From contig NZ_JADQDF010000001.1 of the NCBI RefSeq assembly GCF_019263585.2, positions 3,286,001 through 3,350,000 of the forward strand: 64,000 nucleotides of DNA, in the 5' to 3' direction. A program made the translations under genes and the position numbers. Positions 1 through 8,014 of this stretch are shown here, in pieces. The notes under the pieces were generated by a model that saw only the letters and a list, made by a program, of their open reading frames with translations, ran no database searches and had not been told where the DNA came from. Numbering within the stretch: the first letter of the stretch is position 1; the number at the start of each line of letters is the position of its first letter. The stretch comes from Pseudonocardia oceani (GTDB lineage: Bacteria > Actinomycetota > Actinomycetes > Mycobacteriales > Pseudonocardiaceae).

Positions 1-1166
1 GGGGCCTCGGGGAGCCAGTTCGTCGGGAACACGTCGGTGGCGCGCTCCTGCGGGGTGATGAACTGCGCGTCGACCATCTGGTCCATGACGTAGGTCCAGC
101 GCCGCTGCGAGCCCTCGAGGTCCTCCGCCGGGTCCCAGCGCGAGGGCGCCTGGATCATGCCGGCGAGCATCGCGCCCTCGGAGACCGTCAGGTCTCCCAC
201 GTCCTTGCCGAAGAACGACTGGCTGGCCGCCTGGATGCCGTAGGAACTGCGGCCCATGTAGATGACGTTCAGGTAGTTCTCGAGGATCTCGTCCTTGGTC
301 TGCTCACGGGTGATCTTGACCGCGAGCACGACCTCCTTGTACTTGCGGACCAGCGAGAAGTCGTCCTCCCCGGTGATCACCTTGACGTACTGCTGCGTGA
401 TCGTCGAACCGCCGCCGACGCCGCCGGTGAGCTGGTTGTAGACCGCGCGCAGGATGCCGGTGATGTCGAAGCCGGGGTCGCTGTAGAACGACCGGTTCTC
501 CGCTGCCAGCACGGCGTCGCGGACCGGCTCGGGGATCTCGTCGAGCAGCACGACGCGACGGTTGACGCCCTCGGGGCGCACGGTGGCCAGCGGCGATCCG
601 TCGGCGAAGGTGAACTGCGAGACCTGGTCGACGGCGAGTTCGTCGGGCGACGGCACCGGGAAGATCATCCAGCCGACGACGAACGCGAGGACCGGGCCCA
701 GGATCATCAGGCCGAGCAGGACGTAGATCGCGCGGCGCACGCGCGCCCAGACGCCGCGGCGGCGCGGGGCGGGGTTCCGGCGCTCGGGACGCCCGGTCTC
801 CGGTCGCTCCGCCAGCGCGACGGCGTGGTTGCGGGCGACCGCGGCCGAGGCGGTCTCCTCGTGGGTGAGCAGCGGCATGTCGCCCGAGCGGTACGGGCCG
901 CGCTCCTCGGGGGTCGGGGCCCCCGGGGGCCGGGGCTGGATGCGCTGCGGGGGCACCCGGCCGGGCGGCTGCGGTGCCGGGCCGCCCTGGCGGGGACCGG
1001 GGCCCTGCGGCGGGCCGAAGCCGGGCGGTCGCTGCTGCTGCGGGCCGGGTCCGCGGTACTGCGGGGGCGGCGGGGGGAAGGGCGGACCCGGCCGGCGACC
1101 GGGTGGCAGGTCCGTGCCGCCGGGGCGGGGGCCCCCGCCGGGACGGTGGTCGCGCTGGTCGGTCAC
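1..1166 (-). CDS. ponA: Class A penicillin-binding protein (transglycosylase/transpeptidase), C-terminus outside window
   Basis: Membrane-anchored peptidoglycan polymerase of the PonA family. Only the first 388 codons are present; the transpeptidase half lies beyond the left edge. The GTG start has AGGAG six bases upstream. Residues 1-140 are a Pro/Gly/Arg-rich cytoplasmic tail, 145-168 are one membrane helix, and a GT51 glycosyltransferase domain follows with the catalytic Glu in AENRSFYSD, the GGSTITQQ motif and LENYLN. The neighbours DUF5318, PadR and ino1 match the mycobacterial ponA1 locus, which supports orthology with PonA1. Seen: motifs and tail. Inferred: the transpeptidase half, from family length. 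Confidence 0.93.
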   Translation of the reverse strand, partial: MTDQRDHRPGGGPRPGGTDLPPGRRPGPPFPPPPPQYRGPGPQQQRPPGFGPPQGPGPRQGGPAPQPPGRVPPQRIQPRPPGAPTPEERGPYRSGDMPLLTHEETASAAVARNHAVALAERPETGRPERRNPAPRRRGVWARVRRAIYVLLGLMILGPVLAFVVGWMIFPVPSPDELAVDQVSQFTFADGSPLATVRPEGVNRRVVLLDEIPEPVRDAVLAAENRSFYSDPGFDITGILRAVYNQLTGGVGGGSTITQQYVKVITGEDDFSLVRKYKEVVLAVKITREQTKDEILENYLNVIYMGRSSYGIQAASQSFFGKDVGDLTVSEGAMLAGMIQAPSRWDPAEDLEGSQRRWTYVMDQMVDAQFITPQERATDVFPTNWLPEA

Positions 1167-1221
1167 CAGTGGCTCCTGTGGATCGGGGGTGTCCGGTGCC
1201 CGCGTCGCGAGTGTGGGGAGC

Positions 1222-1668
1222 TCACTCGGCCGCGGTCCGGCGTCGCTTGGTCGGGGTCCCGGTGCCCAGTGCGTAGGACAGGACCAGGTGGTTCCAGCTG
1301 CACGTCCGGCAGACCTCGACGACGTAGACGGAGAAGTCGTCGTAGCGCTCGGCCAGCTCGTCGAGCTCGGCCGGCTTGCGCGCGGATCCCGACGCGTGCT
1401 TCAGGGAGTCGCCGAAGATCCACGACACCAGCGTGAGGTTCTCCTTGCGGCAGACCGGGCACGTCTGGTCGGTCTGCTCGCCGTGGAACCGGGCGGCCCG
1501 CAGCAGGTAGGGGCTCGCGTCGCAGACCGACGCCGTCGCGACGCGTCCGGCGTGGACGTCGGCGAGCAGCGCCCGGCGCTGCAACGCGTAGTCGACCACC
1601 TGTCGCTGGGTGCGCACCCGGTCAGGGTACGCGGGGTGTCCGACGGGGCGGGGAGAACGCCCGGTCAC
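1222..1668 (-). CDS. DUF5318 family protein (Rv0049-like)
   Basis: Conserved actinobacterial protein of unknown function, about 148 residues from this GTG. A second GTG at 1617 would give a product beginning VRTQRQVVDYAL, which is closer to the mycobacterial start, so the start is uncertain. Cys pairs in CPVCRKE and CRTCSWNHL suggest a zinc-ribbon-like fold, and LVSWIFG lies between them. It sits directly upstream of the PBP gene on the same strand, 55 bases away, so co-transcription with cell-wall synthesis is likely. It is divergent from the PadR gene. Confidence 0.85.
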   Translation of the reverse strand: MTGRSPRPVGHPAYPDRVRTQRQVVDYALQRRALLADVHAGRVATASVCDASPYLLRAARFHGEQTDQTCPVCRKENLTLVSWIFGDSLKHASGSARKPAELDELAERYDDFSVYVVEVCRTCSWNHLVLSYALGTGTPTKRRRTAAE

Positions 1669-1735
1669 CGCGCGGTGCGCGGTCCGGTGGTCGTCCGCTC
1701 GAGGGTGACGGAGGTCTCGACACGTCGCGCAGATG

Positions 1736-1748
1736 TATCGGAGCGATA
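1736..1748. promoter_or_regulatory. Inverted repeat, candidate PadR operator
   Basis: TATCG-GAG-CGATA is a perfect 5-bp inverted repeat with a 3-base spacer. It lies between the divergent DUF5318 and PadR genes in an AT-richer patch. PadR proteins usually bind short palindromes near their own promoter, so autoregulation is the simplest reading. Binding is inferred, not shown. Confidence 0.45.
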
Positions 1749-1811
1749 TGGTGGGGCGGTACATCGCTGCGGGCGCCGCCCGCGGTGCCGCGTGTCGGGA
1801 GGGGGTCCGGG

Positions 1812-2384
1812 TTGCTGGAGCTGGCGATCCTCGGTCTGCTCCACGAGGCCCCCGTGCACGGCTACGAGCTGCGCAAGCAGCTCGGCGTCCGGCTGGGCGG
1901 GTTCCGGCTGTTCTCCTACGGCTCGCTCTACCCGGCGCTGCGCCGGCTCACCCGCGCCGGGCTGATCGTCGAGGACACCGCGCCCGAGCCGGAGACCGGC
2001 ACGTGGTCGCGGCGGAGCAGGCGCGTCTACCGCATCACCGCGGAGGGCAAGGAGCGCTTCGCGGAGATGCTGTCCGAGTCCGGCCCCCAGTCGTGGGACG
2101 ACGAGAGCTTCGGCGTCCACCTGGCCTTCTTCTCCCGCACCCCGGCCGAGGCCCGGATGCGGATCCTCGAGGGCCGCCGCCGCGCCGTCGAGGAGCGCCG
2201 GGAGGGCCTGCGCTCCGCGCTGTCGCGGGCCAGCGCCGAGATCGACCGCTACACCCGCGAGCTGCACCAGCTCGGGCTCGACTCGTCCGAGCGCGAGGTG
2301 CGCTGGCTCAACGAGCTGATCGAGAGCGAGCGGGCCGAGCTCCGCGACGCCCCCGGCGCGCACGACCGGACCGATGACCAGTGA
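1812..2384 (+). CDS. PadR family transcriptional regulator
   Basis: DNA-binding regulator of about 190 residues. The N-terminal winged helix reads LELAILGLLHEAPVHGYELR and continues with SYGSLYPALRRLTRAGLI; the C-terminal half is helical, Arg/Glu-rich and fits the PadR dimerisation domain. TTG at 1812 is preferred because GGGAGGGGG ends about six bases before it and the resulting start matches the family. GTG at 1785 is an alternative without a ribosome site. It sits directly upstream of ino1, as Rv0047c does in M. tuberculosis, and may control ino1. A tandem repeat separates the two genes. Confidence 0.88.
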   Translation: MLELAILGLLHEAPVHGYELRKQLGVRLGGFRLFSYGSLYPALRRLTRAGLIVEDTAPEPETGTWSRRSRRVYRITAEGKERFAEMLSESGPQSWDDESFGVHLAFFSRTPAEARMRILEGRRRAVEERREGLRSALSRASAEIDRYTRELHQLGLDSSEREVRWLNELIESERAELRDAPGAHDRTDDQ

Positions 2385-2438
2385 GTGTTCGACCCAGTGA
2401 TCGACCCAGTGTGTTCGACCCAGTGTGTTCGACCCAGT
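2385..2438. repeat. Four tandem copies of a 14-base unit in the ino1 leader
   Basis: The unit GTGTTCGACCCAGT begins one base after the PadR stop codon and occurs at 2385-2398, 2411-2424 and 2425-2438. A shortened copy, GATCGACCCAGT, lies at 2399-2410. The array ends 15 bases before the ino1 start. It could be a regulator landing array or simply a slippage product. Confidence 0.85.
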
Positions 2439-2453
2439 GAGAAGGAGCCGACC

Positions 2454-3533
2454 ATGAGTCAGGTTCGAGTCGCCATCGTCGGCGTCGGCAACTGCGCCGC
2501 GTCCCTCGTGCAGGGCGTCCAGTACTACGCCGACGCCGACCCGACGCAGCGCGTCCCCGGTCTGATGCACGTCGACTTCGGCGGGTACCACGTCCGCGAC
2601 ATCGAGTTCGTCGCCGCGTTCGACGTCGACGCCAAGAAGGTCGGCCGCGACCTCTCCGAGGCCATCGCCGCCAGCGAGAACAACACGATCAAGATCGCCG
2701 ACGTGCCGCCCCTGGACGTCCCGGTGCAGCGCGGCCACACCCTCGACGGGCTGGGCCGGTTCTACCGCGAGACGATCACCGAGTCCGACGAGTCGCCGGT
2801 CGACGTCGCGCAGGTGCTGCGCGACGTCCGCGCCGACGTGCTGGTGTCCTACCTCCCCGTGGGCAGCGAGGCGGCCGACCGCTTCTACGCGCAGGCCGCG
2901 ATCGACGCGGGCGTCGGCTTCGTCAACGCGCTGCCGGTGTTCATCGCCTCCGACCCGGTGTGGGCCGAGAAGTTCCGCGCCGCAGGCGTCCCGATCGTCG
3001 GCGACGACATCAAGAGCCAGGTCGGCGCCACCATCACCCACCGCGTGCTGGCGAAGCTGTTCGAGGACCGCGGCGTGCAGCTCGACCGCACGATGCAGCT
3101 CAACGTGGGCGGGAACATGGACTTCCTGAACATGAAGGAGCTCGAGCGGCTGGAGAGCAAGAAGGTCTCCAAGACGCAGTCGGTCACCAGCCAGGTCGAC
3201 CGCGATCTCGGCAGGGACAACGTGCACATCGGCCCGTCGGACTACGTGGCGTGGCTCGACGACCGCAAGTGGGCCTACGTCCGGCTCGAGGGCCGCGCGT
3301 TCGGCGACGTGCCGCTGAGCCTGGAGTACAAGCTCGAGGTCTGGGACTCGCCCAACTCCGCCGGCATCATCATCGACGCCGTGCGCGCCGCGAAGCTCGC
3401 GATGGACCGCGGCATCGGCGGCCCGATCCTGTCGGCGAGCAGCTACTTCATGAAGTCCCCGCCCGAGCAGTACGGCGACGACGTGGCGCGCGATGCGGTC
3501 GAGGCGTTCATCCGGGGCGACCGGGACGACTGA
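2454..3533 (+). CDS. ino1: Inositol-3-phosphate synthase
   Basis: Cytoplasmic NAD-dependent enzyme that turns glucose 6-phosphate into 1L-myo-inositol 1-phosphate, the first step toward phosphatidylinositol and mycothiol. The product is 359 residues, typical for the actinobacterial short form. The N-terminus carries the Rossmann motif [16 protein letters not shown]. The family signatures [25 protein letters not shown] and [15 protein letters not shown] are present. ATG at 2454 follows GAAGGAG at a good distance. The upstream PadR regulator and the intervening repeat array suggest regulation. A strong hairpin follows the stop. Confidence 0.96.
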   Translation: MSQVRVAIVGVGNCAASLVQGVQYYADADPTQRVPGLMHVDFGGYHVRDIEFVAAFDVDAKKVGRDLSEAIAASENNTIKIADVPPLDVPVQRGHTLDGLGRFYRETITESDESPVDVAQVLRDVRADVLVSYLPVGSEAADRFYAQAAIDAGVGFVNALPVFIASDPVWAEKFRAAGVPIVGDDIKSQVGATITHRVLAKLFEDRGVQLDRTMQLNVGGNMDFLNMKELERLESKKVSKTQSVTSQVDRDLGRDNVHIGPSDYVAWLDDRKWAYVRLEGRAFGDVPLSLEYKLEVWDSPNSAGIIIDAVRAAKLAMDRGIGGPILSASSYFMKSPPEQYGDDVARDAVEAFIRGDRDD

Positions 3534-3550
3534 CACCGACACGGTCACCA

Positions 3551-3594
3551 CGAGACCCCGACTCGCGGGTTTCCCCCCGCGAGTCGGGGTCTCG
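3551..3594. terminator. 19-bp perfect hairpin downstream of ino1
   Basis: Perfect inverted repeat: 3551-3569 pairs with 3576-3594 around a six-base loop. The stem core is GACCCCGACTCGCGGG. It lies 17 bases after the ino1 stop and has no clear T-tract. It probably works as a terminator, but it also belongs to a repeated intergenic element that recurs at 16091-16190. Confidence 0.75.
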
Positions 3595-3751
3595 CTGCGT
3601 CCGTGTCGGGGTGGCGGTCCCCGGTCCGGTGAAGCCCGTCACCGCCGCTCGTCGCCCGCCGTCCGCCCCGTCTAGCCTGTGCTCGCCGCCGACGCGGGCG
3701 GCACGACCGGTACCCGCCCAGCGGGACCGGAACGGGTGCGAGGAGATGGGC

Positions 3752-4645
3752 ATGGCTGCCGGCCGTCCTGCGCGGCTCGCCGTCGGAGTGGTCTCCGCCG
3801 GGCGGGTGGGCGCGGTCCTGGGGGCGGCGCTGGCCGCGGCGGGCCACCACGTCGTCGCCACGTCCGGGGTGTCGCGCGAGTCGGTGAAGCGGGCCGACGC
3901 CCTGCTGCCGGGTGTGCCGCTGGCCGCGCCCGACCAGGTCGTCACGGGTGCCGACCTCGCGCTGCTCGCCGTCCCCGACGACGTGCTGCCCGGCCTCGTC
4001 CGAGGGCTCGCCGCCGCCGGCTGCTTCCGCCCCGGCCAGATCGTCGTCCACACCTCCGGGGCGCACGGCGTGGGCGTGCTCGCGCCCGCCGCCGCGGAGG
4101 GCGTCCTGCCGCTCGCGCTGCACCCCGTGCTGACGTTCACCGGCCGCGCCGAGGACGTCGTCCGCCTGGGCGGGGCGTGCGTCGGCGTCACCGCGACCGA
4201 GGGCGACGAGGCCGGCTGGAGCGTCGGCGAGGCGCTCGTCGTCGAGATGGGGGCGGAGCCGGTCCGGGTGCCCGAGGGGGTCCGCCCGCTCTACCACGCC
4301 GCGCTCGCCCACGGCGCGAACCACCTGGTCACGCTCGTGCGCGACTGCGCCGACCTGCTCGACCGCGCCGGCGTCCGCCCGGCCGAGCGCCTCATCGCGC
4401 CCCTGCTGTCGGCGGCCCTGGACAACGCGCTGCGCCACGGCGACCGCGCGCTCACCGGGCCGGTCGCGCGCGGCGACGCCGGCACCGTCGCGGTCCACCT
4501 GCGCGAGCTCGACGCCGTCGACCCCGACCTCGCCCGCACCTACCGCGCCCTCGCCACCCGCACCGCGCACCGCGCGCAGGCGGCCGGGCTGCTCCCCGAC
4601 CACGCCGCGCAGGAGGTCCTGCGCACCCTCACGGAGGACGAGTGA
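3752..4645 (+). CDS. Rossmann-fold DUF2520 protein of the pantothenate operon
   Basis: A 297-residue protein with an N-terminal NAD(P)-binding Rossmann fold (LAVGVVSAGRVGAVLGAAL, residues about 8-27) and a helical C-terminal DUF2520 domain, resembling 6-phosphogluconate or ketopantoate reductases. It is the counterpart of Rv3603c, always next to panC. Its reaction is not established; a role as a dehydrogenase in pantoate supply is an inference from context. ATG at 3752 is chosen over ATG at 3746 because AGGAG at 3741-3745 is correctly spaced for it. It overlaps panC by four bases (GTGA), so the genes are translationally coupled. Confidence 0.85.
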   Translation: MAAGRPARLAVGVVSAGRVGAVLGAALAAAGHHVVATSGVSRESVKRADALLPGVPLAAPDQVVTGADLALLAVPDDVLPGLVRGLAAAGCFRPGQIVVHTSGAHGVGVLAPAAAEGVLPLALHPVLTFTGRAEDVVRLGGACVGVTATEGDEAGWSVGEALVVEMGAEPVRVPEGVRPLYHAALAHGANHLVTLVRDCADLLDRAGVRPAERLIAPLLSAALDNALRHGDRALTGPVARGDAGTVAVHLRELDAVDPDLARTYRALATRTAHRAQAAGLLPDHAAQEVLRTLTEDE

Positions 4646-5517
4646 CGACCAGGAAGCCGCGGGCTTTCACCCCCGGGCAGCTCACCGTGCACGCCGACCC
4701 GGCCGCGCTGCGCGCCGTCACCCGCACGCTGCGGGTGGCCGGGCGCCGCATCGCGTTCGTGGCGACGATGGGCGCCCTGCACGAGGGGCACCGCGAGCTC
4801 ATCCGACACGCGCGGCTGGCGAAGGGCGCGTCGGTCACCGTCGTGTCGATCTTCGTGAACCCGCTGCAGTTCGCCCCGGGCGAGGACCTGCAGCGCTACC
4901 CGCGACCGCTCGAGGCCGACCTGGAGATGTGCCGCGAGGAGGGCGTCGAGCTCGTCCTCACCCCGGGCGTCGAGGACATGTACCCCGAGGGTGCCGACAC
5001 GACGGTCGTGCCCGGGCCGCTGGGCTCGGTGCTGGAGGGCGCGGTCCGCCCCGGGCACTTCGCGGGCGTACTGACTGTCGTGGCGAAGCTGTTCCACCTC
5101 GTCGGGCCCGACGTCGCCTACTTCGGGGAGAAGGACTACCAGCAGCTCGTGCTGGTGAGGAAGATGGCGCGCGACCTCGACTTCCCGCTCGACGTCGTCG
5201 GCGTCCCGACCGTCCGCGAGCCCGACGGCCTGGCCCTCTCCAGCCGCAACGCCTACCTCTCCGAGGCCGACCGCCCGCGCGCCGCCGCGCTGCAGCGGGC
5301 GCTGCGGGCCGGGGCGTCGGTGTCGGCGCGCGGCCCGCAGGCCGTGCTCGACGCGGCCCGAGAGGTCCTCGACGCCGAGCCCGCGCTCGACGTCGACTAC
5401 CTCGAACTGCGCGACCCCGACCTGCGCCCGGACGTCCAGCAGGGCAAGGCCCGCCTGCTCGTCGCGGCCCGGCTCGGCACCACCCGCCTGATCGACAACA
5501 CCACCATCCAGCTGTAG
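4642..5517 (+). CDS. panC: Pantothenate synthetase
   Basis: ATP-dependent ligase joining pantoate and beta-alanine to make pantothenate in the cytosol; 291 residues. Family motifs: [17 protein letters not shown] (ATP-binding HxGH-type), [26 protein letters not shown] and [11 protein letters not shown]. The GTG start overlaps the upstream stop as GTGA. It lies between the Rossmann protein and panD in one operon with coaX, so beta-alanine supply, condensation and phosphorylation are encoded together. Confidence 0.96.
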   Translation: MTTRKPRAFTPGQLTVHADPAALRAVTRTLRVAGRRIAFVATMGALHEGHRELIRHARLAKGASVTVVSIFVNPLQFAPGEDLQRYPRPLEADLEMCREEGVELVLTPGVEDMYPEGADTTVVPGPLGSVLEGAVRPGHFAGVLTVVAKLFHLVGPDVAYFGEKDYQQLVLVRKMARDLDFPLDVVGVPTVREPDGLALSSRNAYLSEADRPRAAALQRALRAGASVSARGPQAVLDAAREVLDAEPALDVDYLELRDPDLRPDVQQGKARLLVAARLGTTRLIDNTTIQL

Positions 5518-5527
5518 GAGGGCGACG

Positions 5528-5935
5528 ATGCTCCGCACGATGATGACGTCCAAGATCCATCGCGCGACGGTGACGCAGGCCGACCTGCACTACGTCGGCT
5601 CGGTGACCGTCGACCGCGACCTGATGGACGCCGCCGGCCTGCTGGAGGGCGAGCAGGTGGCGATCGTCGACATCACCAACGGCGCCCGCCTGGAGACCTA
5701 CGTGATCCCGGGCGCGCGCGGGAGCGGCGTCATCGGCATCAACGGCGCCGCCGCGCACCTCGTGCACCCCGGCGACCTCGTCATCCTCATCGCCTACGGC
5801 CAGCTCGACGAGGCCGAGGTGGCCGCGTACGCACCGCGGGTCGTGTTCGTCGACGGGGACAACCGCGTCGTGGAGCTGGGGTCGGACCCCGCGCACGCGC
5901 CGGAGGGGTCCGGGCTGCTGTCCGGGGCGGCGTAG
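5528..5935 (+). CDS. panD: Aspartate 1-decarboxylase proenzyme
   Basis: Makes beta-alanine from L-aspartate for pantothenate synthesis. The 135-residue precursor self-cleaves between Gly24 and Ser25 (YVGSVTVD), making the pyruvoyl group; both residues are present. The conserved [10 protein letters not shown] and [10 protein letters not shown] segments follow. It starts 10 bases after panC. GGAG at 5517-5520, reading across the panC stop, is a suitable ribosome site. Confidence 0.96.
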   Translation: MLRTMMTSKIHRATVTQADLHYVGSVTVDRDLMDAAGLLEGEQVAIVDITNGARLETYVIPGARGSGVIGINGAAAHLVHPGDLVILIAYGQLDEAEVAAYAPRVVFVDGDNRVVELGSDPAHAPEGSGLLSGAA

Positions 5936-5938
5936 GAC

Positions 5939-6787
5939 GTGCTGCTCTGCGTCGACGTCGGCAACACCCAGATCGCGCTCGGCCTCTACCCCGACTCCGA
6001 TCCCGACGAGGTGCGCCCGTCGCTGGTCCGTGACTGGCGGATGCGCACCGACCCGCGGATGACCGGCGACGAGCTGGAGGTCGCGTTCGGTGCGCTGCTC
6101 GGCCGCCGCTCCGCCGACGTCACCGGCATCGCGGCGCTCTCGACCGTCCCGAGCCTGCTCCGCGAGCTGCGGATGCTGATCGCCCGCCGCGGCGACCCGG
6201 CCGTCGTCGTCGGGCCGGGGGTGCGCACCGGGGTGCCGCTGATGGTCGACAACCCGCGCGAGGTCGGGGCCGACCGCGTGATGAACACGCTCGCGGCGCA
6301 CCGCATGTTCGGCACGGCGTGCGTGGTCGTCGACTTCGGGACGTCGACGAACATCGACGTCGTCTCGGCGAAGGGTGAGTTCCTGGGCGGCGCGCTCGCG
6401 CCCGGCATCGAGATCTCGATGGACGCACTGGCCAGCCGCGCGGCCGCGCTCCGCACCGTCGAGTTCGTGGCGCCCCGCTCGGTGATCGGCAAGAACACCG
6501 TGGAGTGCCTGCAGTCCGGCGTGCTCTACGGCTTCGCCGGCCAGGTCGACGGGCTGGTGCGCCGCATCCTGGCCGAGCTCGGCCCGAAGGCGGGCCCGGT
6601 GACGGTGCTCGGCACCGGCGGGCTCGCGCCGCTGATGACCGGGGTCTCCGACACGATCACCGTGTACGTGCCCGACCTGACGCTGGTCGGGCTGCGCCTG
6701 ACCTACCTGCGCAACGCCCGCAGCACCGTGGTCACCAGCGGCAGCACGAACTCCCCCGACGCGGTCTCCGGGTGGCCCGCGAGGTAG
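5939..6787 (+). CDS. coaX: Type III pantothenate kinase
   Basis: Phosphorylates pantothenate, the first step of CoA synthesis. The 282-residue product shows the ASKHA-fold signatures DVGNTQIALGLY at the N-terminus, EVGADRVMNTLAAH and VVDFGTSTNIDVV. GTG lies three bases after the panD stop, in the same operon. The C-terminus runs about 20 residues past the usual family end and overlaps, for 85 bases, the convergent methyltransferase gene. Confidence 0.94.
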   Translation: MLLCVDVGNTQIALGLYPDSDPDEVRPSLVRDWRMRTDPRMTGDELEVAFGALLGRRSADVTGIAALSTVPSLLRELRMLIARRGDPAVVVGPGVRTGVPLMVDNPREVGADRVMNTLAAHRMFGTACVVVDFGTSTNIDVVSAKGEFLGGALAPGIEISMDALASRAAALRTVEFVAPRSVIGKNTVECLQSGVLYGFAGQVDGLVRRILAELGPKAGPVTVLGTGGLAPLMTGVSDTITVYVPDLTLVGLRLTYLRNARSTVVTSGSTNSPDAVSGWPAR

Positions 6788-7440
6788 GCCCGGAGGCGGC
6801 GCTCGAACGCGCCGCGCTCGCCGGGGTCCGCGGCGAGCAGCCAGGAGAAGGTGCCGAGCCGGGCGATCGTGGAGTCGACGTCGGTGGGATGCGGGTTCGG
6901 GAAGCGCCGCCGCTCGACCGCGCCGAACGCCTCGTGCGACGGCGGGGTCCAACCGTGGTCGTGCCCACCCTCCCGCGCGGAGAGGGCGTCGGCGTCGAGG
7001 AACTCGTTCATCAGCCGGTTGTCGGGATCCTCGTCGTTGCGGACGACGGCCAGCACCCCACCCGGGCGCAGCACCCGCACGATCTCCGGAAGCGCCCGCG
7101 GCAGGTCGAACCAGTGCCACGCCTGGCCGCAGACCACCGCGTCCACCGAGGCACCGGGCAGCGGGATCCCCTCGGCCGTGCCGGCCGCCGCCCGGGCGCG
7201 TGGGACGCGGGCGCGCAGCTCGACGAGCATCGCCGGGTCCGGGTCGACGGCGGTGACCTCGGCGTGGCGGAGCACCGCCTCGGTGAGCTTGCCGGTGCCG
7301 GCGCCCAGGTCGAGGACGTGCAGCCCGGCCCGGTCGGCGACGGGCTCCAGCGCCCAGGCGGCGGCGGCCGCCGGGTAGCCCGGCCGGTGCTCGGCGTAGG
7401 CGGTGGCGACGGTGCCGAAGAGGCGGGCCCGGGGGGTCAC
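6703..7440 (-). CDS. SAM-dependent class I methyltransferase
   Basis: Cytoplasmic methyltransferase of 245 residues, methyltransferase_11 type. Motif I is VLDLGAGTGKLTE (residues about 42-54), the acidic ribose-binding position is AVDPDP, and motif III-like VLRPGGVLAVVRND follows. CGQAWHWFD resembles proteins annotated as trans-aconitate or phospholipid methyltransferases, but the substrate is unknown. GTG at 7440 has TACCGT about 8 bases upstream, as in a leaderless transcript. The 3' end is convergent with and overlaps coaX. Confidence 0.85.
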   Translation of the reverse strand: MTPRARLFGTVATAYAEHRPGYPAAAAAWALEPVADRAGLHVLDLGAGTGKLTEAVLRHAEVTAVDPDPAMLVELRARVPRARAAAGTAEGIPLPGASVDAVVCGQAWHWFDLPRALPEIVRVLRPGGVLAVVRNDEDPDNRLMNEFLDADALSAREGGHDHGWTPPSHEAFGAVERRRFPNPHPTDVDSTIARLGTFSWLLAADPGERGAFERRLRAYLAGHPETASGEFVLPLVTTVLRALRR

Positions 7441-7691
7441 GGACCCGACGGTAGCGGCGGCCGGGGCGGGCGTCACCGGCGTTGCAGGAAGACCACCCTG
7501 CTGTCGGGAACCGTCCACGAGGTGGCCTTGCTGCACTGTGGCGCGGGCGCGGGCGCGGGCGCGGTGGCGGGCCCCGAGTCTCCCGCGCGCAGAACATGCT
7601 CCCGCGCGCTCCCGGGGGCGCGCAGGACCTCGGAACGCGCGCGGCATCCGGGAACGCGCGCAGGACGAGCGCCGCGCTGCCCGGCCGCCCA

Positions 7692-7736
7692 GTGCCGCCC
7701 GGCCACTCGGTGCCGCCCGGCCACTCGGTGCTGCCC
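7692..7736. repeat. 18-base tandem repeat, 2.5 copies
   Basis: GTGCCGCCCGGCCACTCG occurs at 7692-7709 and 7710-7727, followed by a partial third copy GTGCTGCCC. It is non-coding and probably a slippage product. Confidence 0.8.
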
Positions 7737-7827
7737 ATCCGCCCTGCGCTGCCCCGATCGCCCGGCGCTGCCCCCACCGCCGCTGCCGCCCCCCACCGCC
7801 CAGCGCCACCCCCACCGCCCGCTGATC

Positions 7828-7875
7828 AAGGGCGGATGGTCGTGGTCGGTCATCGACTGGCGACCATGTCCCCTT
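7828..7875. repeat. Interrupted palindrome, 15-base arms
   Basis: AAGGGCGGATGGTCG at 7828-7842 is complementary to CGACCATGTCCCCTT at 7861-7875 at 12 of 15 positions, around an 18-base loop. It lies alone between genes, looks like a dispersed intergenic palindrome rather than a terminator, and ends about 140 bases before lysS. Confidence 0.6.
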
Positions 7876-8014
7876 GGTCGGCGGGTTGCCGGACCGACAC
7901 GCCCCCCCGCCGTCGAACGAGCGACGTGCACCGCTCCCGTCCCGGCCACGCGCACGCATCCCGGCACCCGGGGCGGGCGGGAACTCGCGTGCGGCCGCTC
8001 ATTAGCCTTGGCGG

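Larger units (their letters stand above)
7441..8014. other. 574-base non-coding gap, repeat-rich
   Basis: No credible gene. Open frames on both strands here are Pro/Arg/Ala-rich with no domain and no ribosome site. The stretch holds a (GCGGGC)n-like tract near 7545-7570, tandem 18-base repeats at 7692-7736, related GGAACGCGCGC words near 7632 and 7651, and a long interrupted palindrome at 7828-7875. It separates the methyltransferase from lysS and must carry the lysS promoter at its right end. Confidence 0.7.

Noticed and set aside
1665..3551. Open frame of 628 codons antisense to ino1
   Set aside because: Val/Arg/His-rich shadow of high-GC third positions; ino1 on the other strand is certain.
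4540..7777. Minus-strand frames opposite panC, panD and coaX
   Set aside because: Certain genes lie on the plus strand; the frames carry no motif. Only the methyltransferase at 6703-7440 is real.
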